From positions 288,438-352,437 of the forward strand of contig NZ_KQ948663.1 of assembly GCF_001514145.1 (NCBI RefSeq): DNA of 64,000 nucleotides. The letters run 5' to 3'. The position numbers and the translations under genes are program-made. Below, in pieces: positions 7,393 to 15,305 of the stretch (its first letter is position 1; every line of letters starts with the position of its first letter). The DNA comes from Streptomyces canus. Lineage in GTDB: Bacteria; Actinomycetota; Actinomycetes; Streptomycetales; Streptomycetaceae. The notes beneath the pieces were generated by a model. It was not told where the DNA came from. It did not search any database and was given only the letters and a program-made list of their open reading frames with translations.

Positions 7393-8210
7393 AGATCTGG
7401 CTCGACGGCGGGCTGCAGGACACCGAGACGGCGCGCGTCTCCGTCTTCGATCACGGGCTGACCGTGGGCGACGGCATCTTCGAAACGCTGAAGACGGTGG
7501 ACGGCCGCCCCTTCGCCCTCACCCGGCATCTCGACCGGCTGACGCTGTCGGCGCGGGGCCTCGGGCTGCCCGACCCCGATCACGACGAGATCCGCCGCGC
7601 CTGCGCCGCCGTACTCGAAGCGAATCCCGTGCCCCTCGGGCGGCTGCGCATCACGTACACCGGCGGCCATGGCCCTCTTGGCTCCGACCGGGGAGAGCAC
7701 GGGCCGACCCTGGTGGTCGCCCTCGGCGAGTCCTCCCGGCGACCCGACTCCACGGCCGTGATCACCGTGCCCTGGACCCGTAACGAGCGCGGCGCCCTCA
7801 CCGGGCTCAAGACCACCTCGTACGCCGAGAACGTCGTGGCACTCGCACGCGCGCGTGCGGACGGCGCTTCCGAGGCGCTGTTCGCCAACACGGTCGGACA
7901 GCTGTGCGAGGGCACCGGGTCGAACGTCTTCGTCGTGCTCGACGGTGAGATCCACACTCCGCCGCTCGCCTCCGGCTGCCTCGCGGGCATCACGCGCGCG
8001 TTGACCGTGCAATGGACCGGAGCCAGGGAGACCGACCTGCCGCTCGACGTCCTGGAGCGGGCCGACGAGGTCTTCCTCACCTCGACTCTGCGGGACGTCC
8101 AGGCCGTCCATCGCGTCGACGCGCGCGAACTGCCGGGCGCGCCCGGCCCGGTGACCGCGAAGGCCATGCGGATCTTCGAGGAGCGGGCCGGGCACGACCT
8201 CGATCCGTAA
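7389..8210 (+). CDS. pabC: Aminodeoxychorismate lyase (class IV aminotransferase fold)
   Basis: 273 residues of the fold-type IV PLP family: VFDHGLTVGDGIFETLK near the N-terminus, the PLP lysine in GLKTTSYAENV, and ANTVGQLCEGTGSNVFVV. The family contains D-amino-acid and branched-chain aminotransferases and PabC. The 4-nt overlap with pabB makes 4-amino-4-deoxychorismate lyase (giving pABA plus pyruvate) the best assignment. It starts at GTG 7389, inside the last codons of pabB. Confidence 0.82.
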   Translation: MKIWLDGGLQDTETARVSVFDHGLTVGDGIFETLKTVDGRPFALTRHLDRLTLSARGLGLPDPDHDEIRRACAAVLEANPVPLGRLRITYTGGHGPLGSDRGEHGPTLVVALGESSRRPDSTAVITVPWTRNERGALTGLKTTSYAENVVALARARADGASEALFANTVGQLCEGTGSNVFVVLDGEIHTPPLASGCLAGITRALTVQWTGARETDLPLDVLERADEVFLTSTLRDVQAVHRVDARELPGAPGPVTAKAMRIFEERAGHDLDP

Positions 8211-8259
8211 AGCCCGGGATATTGGGCTGACCTGGCGCGCGGCAGCGGGTAGAACTCCG

Positions 8260-9087
8260 GTGATGACCACCACCCTGCGGCCGACCGAGCCGCTTCAGCG
8301 CGGCTCCGACGGGGCGCTGTCCCGCCACTACACGGTGTGCGTGAACAGCCGTCCCGTCGGGGCGATACACCTCGCGACTCACCCTTCCTTCGGGTCGGCC
8401 GTGGCCCAGATCCGCGATCTGCGGATCGAGGAACCGGACCGCAGGCGCGGCCGGGGCACGGTTGCCGCGCTCGCCGCCGAGGAGGTGGCGCGGGGCTGGG
8501 GCTGCGGGCAGCTGGAGGTCAGGGTCCCCGCCGACGCCGAGCCCGCGCTGCGGCTCGCCACCATGCTCGGATACGCCCATCGCAACCGCGGTATGGAGAA
8601 GCGGCTCGGTCCCGCCGCGCCCGAACTGCCCGCGGGCAGTCGCGCCCGGCCCATGACGGAGGCCGAGTTCGTGCCGTGGGCGGAGCGCGGCATCGCGGAG
8701 TACACCCGGGACTGGGCCGACCGCGGGGTGCCCGAGACCGAGGCGAGGGCGAGGTCGGAGAGGGACAACGAACGGTTGACGGAGCGCGGCCTCGCGACCG
8801 AGCAAGCGGTGTTCAGCGTGCTGGAGCGCGACGGGGTCAGGGTCGGCGTCCTGTGGGTGGAGTTCATCGGCGACAAGGCGTTCGTCTACGACGTCGAGAC
8901 CGAGGAGGCCTTCCGCGGCCGTGGGCACGGCCGTTCGCTGATGCTGCTGGCCGAGGCCCAGACGATCGCCTCCGGCAGACGGGTCCTGGGCCTCAACGTC
9001 TTCGCGGGCAACACACCGGCCGAGCGGCTGTACGAGTCGCTGGGCTACGAGACGGTGGGTTACTCGATGTACAAGAGCCTGCTCTGA
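8260..9087 (+). CDS. Two-domain GNAT acetyltransferase
   Basis: 275 residues with two GNAT halves. The N-terminal half has IRDLRIEEPDRRRGRGTVAA and LATMLGYAHRNRGMEKRL; the C-terminal half has the better acetyl-CoA loop, EEAFRGRGHGRSLMLLAEAQ, plus NTPAERLYESLGYETVGYSM. In the first half the pyrophosphate loop RRRGRG is also preserved, so both may bind acetyl-CoA. The substrate is unknown. GTG 8260 is followed directly by ATG 8263, so either may be used. It is convergent with the DsbA-like gene. Confidence 0.85.
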   Translation: MMTTTLRPTEPLQRGSDGALSRHYTVCVNSRPVGAIHLATHPSFGSAVAQIRDLRIEEPDRRRGRGTVAALAAEEVARGWGCGQLEVRVPADAEPALRLATMLGYAHRNRGMEKRLGPAAPELPAGSRARPMTEAEFVPWAERGIAEYTRDWADRGVPETEARARSERDNERLTERGLATEQAVFSVLERDGVRVGVLWVEFIGDKAFVYDVETEEAFRGRGHGRSLMLLAEAQTIASGRRVLGLNVFAGNTPAERLYESLGYETVGYSMYKSLL

Positions 9088-9094
9088 GGCCGGC

Positions 9095-9613
9095 TCACTG
9101 CCCGGCGAGCAGCCGGTCCGCGATCTGCTCGATCCGCTCGCGCAGCCCGTCCTGGCTCTTGCCGCCGTCGAGACGCTCGCCGTCGATGACGTACGTCGGC
9201 GTCCCGCTCACGCCGATCGCCTTGCCCTCGGCCTGGTCGGCGTCCACGATCAGGATGTGCCGGCCGTCGATCAGCGCGGTGTCGAACTCCTCGGCGTCGA
9301 GCCCCAGTTCACGGGCGACCTCGACCAGGAAGGGTTCCCCCGCACGGTCCAGCTCCTCCACCCGCCCCAGCACGGCCTCGACGAACTCCCAGCCCCTGCC
9401 CTGCTCCAGCGCCTCCTCGGCGGCCTGCGCGGCGGCGAAGGAGTGCTTGTGCTTCTCCAACGGGAAGTGCCGCAGCCGCAGCTCCAGACGGTCGCCGTAA
9501 CGGGCACGCAGGGCCCGGAGGTCGTCCAGCGCGCCACGGCAGTCCGGGCACTGCAGCTCGCACCAGACATCGAGAACCGGCACGGCCGGTCGGACGGGGG
9601 AGGGGTCGCTCAT
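9095..9613 (-). CDS. DsbA-family thiol oxidoreductase-like protein
   Basis: 172 residues from ATG 9613, which has GGGAG upstream. The thioredoxin-fold active site is C22-P-D-C25 (ELQCPDCRGALDD), and the cis-proline loop is VSGTPTYVIDG. The middle is the helical insertion of DsbA/FrnE-type proteins (FPLEKHKHSFAAAQAAEEAL). No signal peptide is visible, so it probably works in the cytoplasm, unlike classical DsbA. Substrates are unknown. Another reading frame with an earlier start exists, but it lacks a ribosome binding site. Confidence 0.85.
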   Translation of the reverse strand: MSDPSPVRPAVPVLDVWCELQCPDCRGALDDLRALRARYGDRLELRLRHFPLEKHKHSFAAAQAAEEALEQGRGWEFVEAVLGRVEELDRAGEPFLVEVARELGLDAEEFDTALIDGRHILIVDADQAEGKAIGVSGTPTYVIDGERLDGGKSQDGLRERIEQIADRLLAGQ

Positions 9614-9837
9614 GGGCCCAGTCTCCCAGCTTCGGGCCACCCGTCCGAATCGACCCCGGTCGTCCACGACGGCGTCCGCCTGCTTCGTCGGTACGACCCC
9701 GACCGGCACCTCGGGAGGAGGTGACCCGGAGATGTCCCTGATGTCCTGCCGGGGCATGGCCCGGTGGGGGTCGGGAGGTGCAGGATGGATAGGGACGAAG
9801 CGGCACGTTGCCGATCGAGCACCGCCTGGAGGACCGG

Positions 9838-10287
9838 ATGATTGCCGAGACCGTCTGTTCCGCCGTCGCCGCGGCCGGCCTGGGCATCGCGGCGGTCACC
9901 GCGTACCGGAAGCGTTTCCTCGCGGCCACCCGTATCGCCGCCTACTCCCTTGTCCCGCTCGGCCTGGTGATGACCGGCGTCGTCGACTGGCTCGCGGACA
10001 CCGCCTTCAGCCCGACGGCCTGGGCGGGCTTCTGTGTGCTCGGTCTGTCGTGGGTGCTGTTCTCGACCATGCGTGCCGTGGAGCGCCGCCGTGGCGGCAC
10101 CCGCAAGGAGCGCAAGGCGGCCCGCGGCGCCCAGCAGGAGGCGGTGGCTCCCGGGGCCTCGGCACCCTCGCTCGGCCCGGCCGTCCGCACCCCGGCGGAA
10201 CGCCCCGCGGGCAAGCCCCGGGCCACCGAGTCCGCCAAGGACGACTTCAGCGACATCGAGGCCATCCTGAAGAAGCACGGCATATGA
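9838..10287 (+). CDS. Small integral membrane protein, 149 aa
   Basis: ATG 9838 is preceded by GGAGG at 5 nt; a TTG 30 nt upstream is less likely. Three hydrophobic helices occupy the first ~80 residues (VCSAVAAAGLGIAAVTAY, AAYSLVPLGLVMTGVVDWL, AWAGFCVLGLSWVLFS). A basic, Ala/Pro-rich cytoplasmic stretch follows, ending in the acidic-basic motif DDFSDIEAILKKHGI, which looks like a conserved C-terminal peptide and could be an interaction tag. The function is unknown. Confidence 0.75.
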   Translation: MIAETVCSAVAAAGLGIAAVTAYRKRFLAATRIAAYSLVPLGLVMTGVVDWLADTAFSPTAWAGFCVLGLSWVLFSTMRAVERRRGGTRKERKAARGAQQEAVAPGASAPSLGPAVRTPAERPAGKPRATESAKDDFSDIEAILKKHGI

Positions 10288-10443
10288 CGGTCGCGTGGTG
10301 AACTGAAACGTTCGCAGATGGATCCGCAGCCGTCCGTGAGCGATCACGACTCGAAACGGACATCACGGAATCCGGCGAACTCCCGCCCATTCCGGGCGTG
10401 TTGATCGCGCCGGGGGCGTCGACTGCGTCATCATCGCCGCGAG

Positions 10444-10596
10444 ATGCTGGACACCGAACAGAGCGACACCGCGCCGCCGCAGGACGAGCCGCGTGGATGC
10501 CTTTTCGCCCTTTCCCAGCCACCGCTGATGATCTTCCTTGCGGTGATCGGGTGTCTGCTGCTCATGGCTGCGCTGCACGACCTGCTGCTGCTCTGA
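10444..10596 (+). CDS. 50-aa single-span membrane microprotein
   Basis: From ATG 10444 to TGA 10594-10596, the only start in its frame after a TGA at 10402. The first ~17 residues are acidic and polar (MLDTEQSDTAPPQDEPR). A hydrophobic helix follows (PLMIFLAVIGCLLLMAAL), then HDLLLL at the C-terminus. No family is recognised. A perfect terminator hairpin starts 13 nt after the stop, which supports a real transcript. The ribosome binding site is weak. Confidence 0.5.
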   Translation: MLDTEQSDTAPPQDEPRGCLFALSQPPLMIFLAVIGCLLLMAALHDLLLL

Positions 10597-10608
10597 GCCG
10601 TACCCGTG

Positions 10609-10635
10609 GGTCCCCGGCGCCACCCGCCGGGGACC
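10609..10635. terminator. Terminator hairpin after the 50-aa gene
   Basis: Perfect 11-bp arms GGTCCCCGGCG (10609-10619) and CGCCGGGGACC (10625-10635). It can also serve the convergent CGNR gene. Confidence 0.75.
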
Positions 10636-10676
10636 ACGTCGACCACCCCGCCAGGCCCGGCCCCACGGCCGGGACC

Positions 10677-11237
10677 TCAGCCCGCCGCCTCCTTGCGTCG
10701 CGCCCGGTAGGCGGCCACATGCAGACGGTTTCCGCAGGTCCGGCTGTCGCAGTAGCGCCGCGAGCGGTTGCGGGACAGATCGACGAAGGCCCGTCGGCAG
10801 TCGGGCGCCTCACAGCGCCGCAGCCGCTCCTGCTCGCCGGCCACCACGAAGAACGCCAGCGCCATCCCGCAGTCGGCCGCCAGGTGGTCGGCGACCGAGG
10901 CGCCCGGGGCGAAGTAGTGCACATGCCAGTCGTAGCCGTCGTGATCCGTGAGCTGGGGAGTGGTGCCCGCGGCGGCGACGAGATCGTTGATCAGCGCGGC
11001 GGCGGCCCGGGCGTCCGGGGCGGCGAAGACCGAGGCGAACCGGCCGCGGATCTTGCGGACGGCGGACAGATCGAACTCCGAGAGCACCCCGACACCACTG
11101 ATCTCGTGGTTTCGTACGAAATCCTCGAGCGCCGCGACATCCGACAGTCCGTCCGGCGCCGCGTCGTCCTCCGGTGCGGTGTTCACCAGATCGACCACGG
11201 TGTCGAGGGCGCACCGGGTGTCGTGGGTGATCAGCAC
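10677..11237 (-). CDS. CGNR zinc-finger (ABATE-domain) probable transcription regulator
   Basis: 186 residues from GTG 11237, with AGGGAG 6 nt upstream. The N-terminal ~130 residues fit the ABATE domain that precedes CGNR fingers. The C-terminal finger has paired cysteines in RRCEAPDCRRAFVD and RYCDSRTCGNRLHVAAYRAR, which is the CGNR signature. Family members are presumed DNA-binding regulators responding to stress or small molecules; the target is unknown. It lies downstream of ssgB on the same strand but is separated from it by a 50-bp palindrome, so it is probably its own unit. Confidence 0.85.
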   Translation of the reverse strand: MLITHDTRCALDTVVDLVNTAPEDDAAPDGLSDVAALEDFVRNHEISGVGVLSEFDLSAVRKIRGRFASVFAAPDARAAAALINDLVAAAGTTPQLTDHDGYDWHVHYFAPGASVADHLAADCGMALAFFVVAGEQERLRRCEAPDCRRAFVDLSRNRSRRYCDSRTCGNRLHVAAYRARRKEAAG

Positions 11238-11323
11238 GATTCGCTCCCTGGCCTGGGGGTCGGGCGGACGCCCGCCGATGCTGGCCGATGGTAGTGGCTC
11301 GCCGGGCCCCGGTGACGGGCAGC

Positions 11324-11373
11324 ACGACAGGCGCCGTGGCTGCGGAGCGCTCCGCAGCCACGGCGCCTGTCGT
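11324..11373. terminator. Perfect 50-bp palindrome, probable ssgB terminator
   Basis: Positions 11324-11348 are the exact reverse complement of 11349-11373 with no spacer (centre GGAGCGCTCC). As RNA it gives a hairpin of up to about 23 bp. It sits 75 nt after the ssgB stop and 87 nt before the CGNR start, in the direction of transcription. Confidence 0.75.
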
Positions 11374-11447
11374 TCCCTATGCGGTTGTACCGGCCCGAGC
11401 CGTCTCCCCGAGTGGACGGCGCCGGGCGGCTCTGTGGGACCTCGCCC

Positions 11448-11861
11448 CTAGCTTTCCGCCAGGATGTGCGAGAGCTCCTGATCCAGATCGAAGTGCCGGT
11501 GTTCCGTGCCCGGGGGCACGGCGGCGTCCGTCCGCTTCAGGAACGATTCCAGGGCCCGCGCCGGGGCCTCGAGCAGTGCCTCGCCTTCAGGGGAGCTCAG
11601 GGCGATGCAGACGACGCCCTGACCGTGACTGCGCGACGGCCAGACTCGGACGTCGCCGGTTCCGGTGGGCCGGTGGAGGCCCTCCGCGAGGAGGTCGCGG
11701 GCGAACACCCACTCGACGGTTTCCTCGGCTCCGGTGTGGAAGGTGGCGTGCACGGCGTAGGGGTCGGCCGTGTCGTACCGCAGGCCTGCGGGGACAGGCA
11801 GGGAGGACTCGCTCGACACAACGAGGCGCAGGTGCAGCTCGCAGCTGACCGTGGTGTTCAT
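11448..11861 (-). CDS. ssgB: SsgB, sporulation-specific cell division activator
   Basis: 137 residues, MNTTVSCELHLRL to SHILAES, recognised as the SsgA-like protein SsgB. SALP hallmarks include YDTADPYAVHATFHT, VEWVFARDLLAEGL and DVRVWPSR. In Streptomyces, SsgB localises to future septum sites with SsgA and recruits FtsZ during sporulation-specific division. An upstream in-frame start (to 11927) gives an Arg-rich extension unlike the family, so ATG 11861 is used. In S. coelicolor the gene is reported to be controlled by the stress sigma factor SigH. The 190-nt upstream region is unusually AT-rich for this genome. Confidence 0.95.
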   Translation of the reverse strand: MNTTVSCELHLRLVVSSESSLPVPAGLRYDTADPYAVHATFHTGAEETVEWVFARDLLAEGLHRPTGTGDVRVWPSRSHGQGVVCIALSSPEGEALLEAPARALESFLKRTDAAVPPGTEHRHFDLDQELSHILAES

Positions 11862-12052
11862 AAGCGCCAGGGCCTTTCGCTCAGTGTGCGCTCGGGGATT
11901 CGCACGTCGGCGAAATCGACATGCCACCTACGGTGCCGTTGTAAACCCCTCTGAGTGTTTTGCGTGCGTTTACGTAACTCTTCCGGCCGAGCGCCTCTTC
12001 GAGAGGTACGACCATTCCGGTGACTGGTTTCTCTCGGGTAGGGTTTGGATGT

Positions 12053-12514
12053 ATGAATACGGGGAGTGACGAGCCGGGCGAGGTCGCCGTGTCAGCGGAC
12101 GGGGAGACCGGCGAGAAGACGGACGGGACGAAGGACGGGCAGGGGCTCGGCTCGCGGGCGCCGGAGTTCGTCAAGGCGCGTCGCCTGCTGCATCTGAGCT
12201 GGCAGGTCCTCATCTTCGTCATCGGCCTGGCGGTCGTGGTGGCGGGCATCATCATGCTGCCGCTGCCCGGGCCCGGGTGGGTCGTGATCTTCGGCGGTAT
12301 GGCGATCTGGGCGACCGAGTTCGTCTGGGCCCAGCTCGTGCTCCGCTGGACCAAGCGCAAGGTGACCGAGGCGGCCCAGCGCGCCCTCGATCCCAAGGTG
12401 CGGCGACGCAACATCATCTTGACGGCGATCGGCCTGGTGATCGTGGCCGCGATCCTCGGGGTCTACCTCTGGAAGTTCGGCTTCGAGATGCCCTGGAACA
12501 TCAAGAACCAGTGA
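12053..12514 (+). CDS. PGPGW-motif (TIGR02611-like) membrane protein
   Basis: 153 residues. The acidic, Gly-rich N-terminus (~40 residues) is followed by three hydrophobic stretches. Between the first two sits the family signature LPLPGPGWVVIFGGMAIWAT. The protein ends WKFGFEMPWNIKNQ. The family is widespread in Actinobacteria and of unknown function. ATG 12053 is preferred to GTG 12020 because the extra residues are not conserved-looking; no strong ribosome binding site is visible. It is divergent from ssgB and shares its upstream region. Confidence 0.8.
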   Translation: MNTGSDEPGEVAVSADGETGEKTDGTKDGQGLGSRAPEFVKARRLLHLSWQVLIFVIGLAVVVAGIIMLPLPGPGWVVIFGGMAIWATEFVWAQLVLRWTKRKVTEAAQRALDPKVRRRNIILTAIGLVIVAAILGVYLWKFGFEMPWNIKNQ

Positions 12515-12590
12515 GCCGCGCTGGGGTGCCCAGGCTGTCACCGCTGGTCACGGGCACCCCCTGACATGGGGTAATCTTCTTCCTGCGTCC

Positions 12591-12662
12591 GGGCGATTAG
12601 CTCAGTGGGAGAGCGCTTCGTTCACACCGAAGAGGTCACTGGTTCGAACCCAGTATCGCCCA
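12591..12662 (+). tRNA. tRNA-Val(CAC), copy A
   Basis: 72-nt cloverleaf. Acceptor GGGCGAT/ATCGCCC, anticodon stem-loop CTTCG-TTCACAC-CGAAG giving CAC, T-arm GGTTCGAACC. It is identical over its full length to the gene at 22625-22696. Confidence 0.95.
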
Positions 12663-12668
12663 CCCGGA

Positions 12669-12706
12669 CCGACGGCCCGTCTGCGAAAGCGCAGACGGGC
12701 CGTCGG
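12669..12706 (+). terminator. Terminator of tRNA-Val(CAC) copy A
   Basis: Perfect 17-bp arms (12669-12685 and 12690-12706) around an AAAG loop, 7 nt after the tRNA. Confidence 0.85.
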
Positions 12707-12950
12707 CGTGTGCGGGCACCGACGCGAAGCCCGCGGGCTGCCGACTCGCCCGCGTGACCGTCCGCAGCGACGCCTCCCCGCCGCCCGTACTTTTTCGGCC
12801 GCCCGCCGATCCCGTACGGCGGCCTGTGCCCCGTTCGACGGGTCGATCCCATGCCTCTCACCTGGGCAGTCGTCAGTTCCCGGACGCCGTCCGGCGGTTG
12901 GAGGCGCGCCGACGTCTCACCACACTCACAATAAATTCCTGTCCGAATCA

Positions 12951-12979
12951 TTGACGCACTCCCAGGCCCTCCGTAGCTT
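12951..12979 (+). promoter_or_regulatory. Promoter of the sugar ABC transporter operon
   Basis: TTGACG (12951-12956) and TAGCTT (12974-12979) are 17 nt apart, close to the consensus for the housekeeping sigma factor HrdB. Transcription would start near 12986, at the first operator. Confidence 0.75.
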
Positions 12980-12985
12980 GTGCCA

Positions 12986-13010
12986 GCAAGCGCTTACTTG
13001 AAACGATTCA
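12986..13010. promoter_or_regulatory. Two adjacent LacI/GalR-type operators
   Basis: GCAAGCGCTTAC (12986-12997) and TGAAACGATTCA (12999-13010) are both near-palindromes centred on CG, matching the LacI-family pattern TGNAANCGNTTNCA. They lie just downstream of the -10 box, where a bound repressor would block transcription. No LacI-type gene is in the window. Confidence 0.65.
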
Positions 13011-13044
13011 TGCAGGCGGCGACGCTGCGGGGAGGGGCCCGACT

Positions 13045-14334
13045 GTGGGAACCAACAGGAATGTTGAGAGGCGAACGATCCTGAAGGCGGCCGGGGCTAC
13101 AGCGGCGACGCTGGGGCTGGCCGCGACGACCGGGTGCGGTGGTGACAGCGGCAGTTCCGGAGACGGGACGGTGACCCTCCGTTACGCGTGGTGGGGTGGC
13201 GAGCCGCGCACCATCGCCATCAAGAAGACCATCGCGCTCTTCGAGAAGAAGTACCCGAAGATCAAGATCAAGCCTGAATTCACCGACTATCAGGCGTTCT
13301 GGGAGAAGTTCCAGACCCAGGCTTCCGGCGGGAATCCGCCAGACGTATTCCAGAATGCGGTCGGCTTCCTGCGCAAGTACGACAAGCGCGGTGTTCTGCT
13401 GGATCTCAAGTCGCAGGCGGACGCCGGGAATCTGAGCCTGGACAACTTCCGCAACGGCGTTCTGGCGAACGGTCAGGTCGATGGCAAGCAGCTCGGTATC
13501 CCCGTCGGCGCCAACACCATGGCACTCGTCATCGACCTCAAGGCCTTCAAGAAGGCGGGCGTCGAGGCGAAGATGGGCTGGACCTGGGACGAGTACTTCG
13601 CCGCGCTCCAGACGATCCAGGACAAGCTGAAGATCGCCGGTGACACCGGCTACCACGGCATCATGTACCTGTACGACCTGTACCTGCGGCAGAACGGCAA
13701 GGCCTTCTTCACCGACTCCGATCTCGGTTTCACCGAGGACGACCTGACGCAGTGGTGGACGGACGCGTACAAGCGAGTGAAGTCCGGGCTGGTCGCCGAC
13801 CCGAAGAAGATCGAGCAGGTCCAACCCAAGTCGGGTCTGTCCGCGGGGCTCGCCGCCTCCGAGTTCACCTGGGACAACTTCTCCATCCGTTACGAGGGTG
13901 AGGGCGAGTCGGACTACGGACTCGCGCCGATTCCCACCACGGACGGAAAACACACCGGCCAGTACCTCGGTTCGCTGATGCTCAGTGCCTTCGCCGGGAC
14001 CAAGCACCCCAAGGAGGCCGCCCAGTTCATCTCCTTCATGGTCCACGACCCCGAGGTCGGCAAGATCATGGGCTACGACCGCGGCATCCTCGCCACGACC
14101 GAGCAGTACGACGCGTTCACGCCCACCGATGCCAACAACAAGGGCGTCAAGGCGTACGAGGAAGAGGTCGCCAAGGCCGGCGTGCTCGGGAAGATCACCC
14201 CGCATCCGTCGGGCGCCGATGTCATCGAGGCGGCGTTCCTGCGGATCGGCGGCGAGGTCTCCCAGGGCAAGACCAAGCCGGCGGACGCTGCCAAGGCGCT
14301 GTTCAGCGAGGCCAAGGCCGCGTTCGCGGGCTGA
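13045..14334 (+). CDS. Sugar ABC transporter substrate-binding lipoprotein
   Basis: 429 residues. The N-terminus combines a twin arginine (R9-R10) with a lipobox ending at C31 (GLAATTGC), so it is a Tat-exported lipoprotein, as is common in Streptomyces. The mature part is a family 1 solute-binding protein: WWGGEPRTIAIKKTIALFEK, PDVFQNAVGFLRKY, and a C-terminal EAAQFISFMVHDPEVGKIM. It should bind an oligosaccharide outside the membrane and deliver it to the two permeases that follow. The exo-lyase gene downstream suggests a pectin-derived saccharide. The start is GTG, about 60 nt after the predicted transcription start. Confidence 0.92.
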   Translation: MGTNRNVERRTILKAAGATAATLGLAATTGCGGDSGSSGDGTVTLRYAWWGGEPRTIAIKKTIALFEKKYPKIKIKPEFTDYQAFWEKFQTQASGGNPPDVFQNAVGFLRKYDKRGVLLDLKSQADAGNLSLDNFRNGVLANGQVDGKQLGIPVGANTMALVIDLKAFKKAGVEAKMGWTWDEYFAALQTIQDKLKIAGDTGYHGIMYLYDLYLRQNGKAFFTDSDLGFTEDDLTQWWTDAYKRVKSGLVADPKKIEQVQPKSGLSAGLAASEFTWDNFSIRYEGEGESDYGLAPIPTTDGKHTGQYLGSLMLSAFAGTKHPKEAAQFISFMVHDPEVGKIMGYDRGILATTEQYDAFTPTDANNKGVKAYEEEVAKAGVLGKITPHPSGADVIEAAFLRIGGEVSQGKTKPADAAKALFSEAKAAFAG

Positions 14335-14348
14335 GGGGACGTACCACC

Positions 14349-15305
14349 ATGACGCTCGTCAAGGAAGCGCCCGTGCGCCCGGCGAAGAAGCGGTCCGCCG
14401 CTCCTGCCGCCGGGCGGCGCGGGCGGCGCCGCGAGAACCTCGCCGGCTATCTCTTCATGTCGCCGTGGATCGCGGGGTTCCTGGTCCTCACGGCGGGGCC
14501 GATGATCGCGTCGCTGTACTACGCGTTCACCCGGTACAACCTGTTCACCCCGCCCGAGTGGGTGGGCTTCGACAACTTCACGACGATGTTCCAGGACCCG
14601 CGCTGGCAGAAGTCGGTCGAGGTCACGCTCAAGTACGTCGTCGTGGCCACACCGCTGAAGCTGCTGCTCGCGCTCGGCGTCGCGCTGCTGCTCGCGCAGA
14701 AGCGGCGGGGGCAGGGGCTGTACCGGGCCGCGTTCTACATGCCCTCGCTCATCGGCGCCAGTGTCTCCGTCGGCTTCGTGTGGCGGGCGCTGTTCTCGGA
14801 CGACGCGATCGTGGATCGCACGCAGAAGGTCTTCGGGCTGGACGTGGGCGGCTGGATCGGCAACCCGGACTACGTCCTCTACTCCCTGGTGGCGCTGAGC
14901 ATCTGGCAGTTCGGCGCGCCGATGGTCATCTTCCTCGCCGGTCTCAAGCAGGTTCCGCAGGAGCTGTACGAGGCCGCCGAGATGGACGGGGCCGGTCCGC
15001 TCCGGCGGTTCTGGAACATCACGCTGCCGATGATCTCCCCGGTGCTGTTCTTCAACGTGCTGCTGGAGTCCATCCACGCGTTCCAGGTCTTCGGGTCCGC
15101 GTACGTGGTCTCCAACACCCAGTGCGGGCCGGCCGACGCCACCCTCGTCTACACCTGCTACCTCTACCAGAAGGGCTTCAAGGAGGCTCAGATGGGCTTC
15201 GCCGCCGCGATGGCCTGGTCGCTGGTGGTCGCGGTGGCGCTGGTGACGGCGGTCCTGTTCTGGTCGCAGAAGAAGTGGGTGCACTACGAGGAGGCCGCCA
15301 AGTGA
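14349..15305 (+). CDS. Sugar ABC transporter permease, MalF/UgpA type
   Basis: 318 residues with a basic cytoplasmic N-terminus (~35 residues) and about six transmembrane helices. The cytoplasmic EAA loop, which docks to the ATPase, reads EAAEMDGAGPLRRFWNITLP. It starts at ATG 14349, 14 nt after the binding-protein stop, and its own stop overlaps the next permease start by 4 nt. No ATPase gene follows, so the importer probably uses a shared ATPase such as MsiK, known to serve several Streptomyces sugar importers. Confidence 0.93.
   Translation: MTLVKEAPVRPAKKRSAAPAAGRRGRRRENLAGYLFMSPWIAGFLVLTAGPMIASLYYAFTRYNLFTPPEWVGFDNFTTMFQDPRWQKSVEVTLKYVVVATPLKLLLALGVALLLAQKRRGQGLYRAAFYMPSLIGASVSVGFVWRALFSDDAIVDRTQKVFGLDVGGWIGNPDYVLYSLVALSIWQFGAPMVIFLAGLKQVPQELYEAAEMDGAGPLRRFWNITLPMISPVLFFNVLLESIHAFQVFGSAYVVSNTQCGPADATLVYTCYLYQKGFKEAQMGFAAAMAWSLVVAVALVTAVLFWSQKKWVHYEEAAK

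Larger units (their letters stand above)
12663..13044. other. 382-nt intergenic region: terminator, spacer, regulated promoter
   Basis: The first 45 nt are the tRNA terminator. The stretch 12710-12940 holds no credible gene. The last ~95 nt contain the promoter and operators of the sugar transport genes. Confidence 0.7.
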
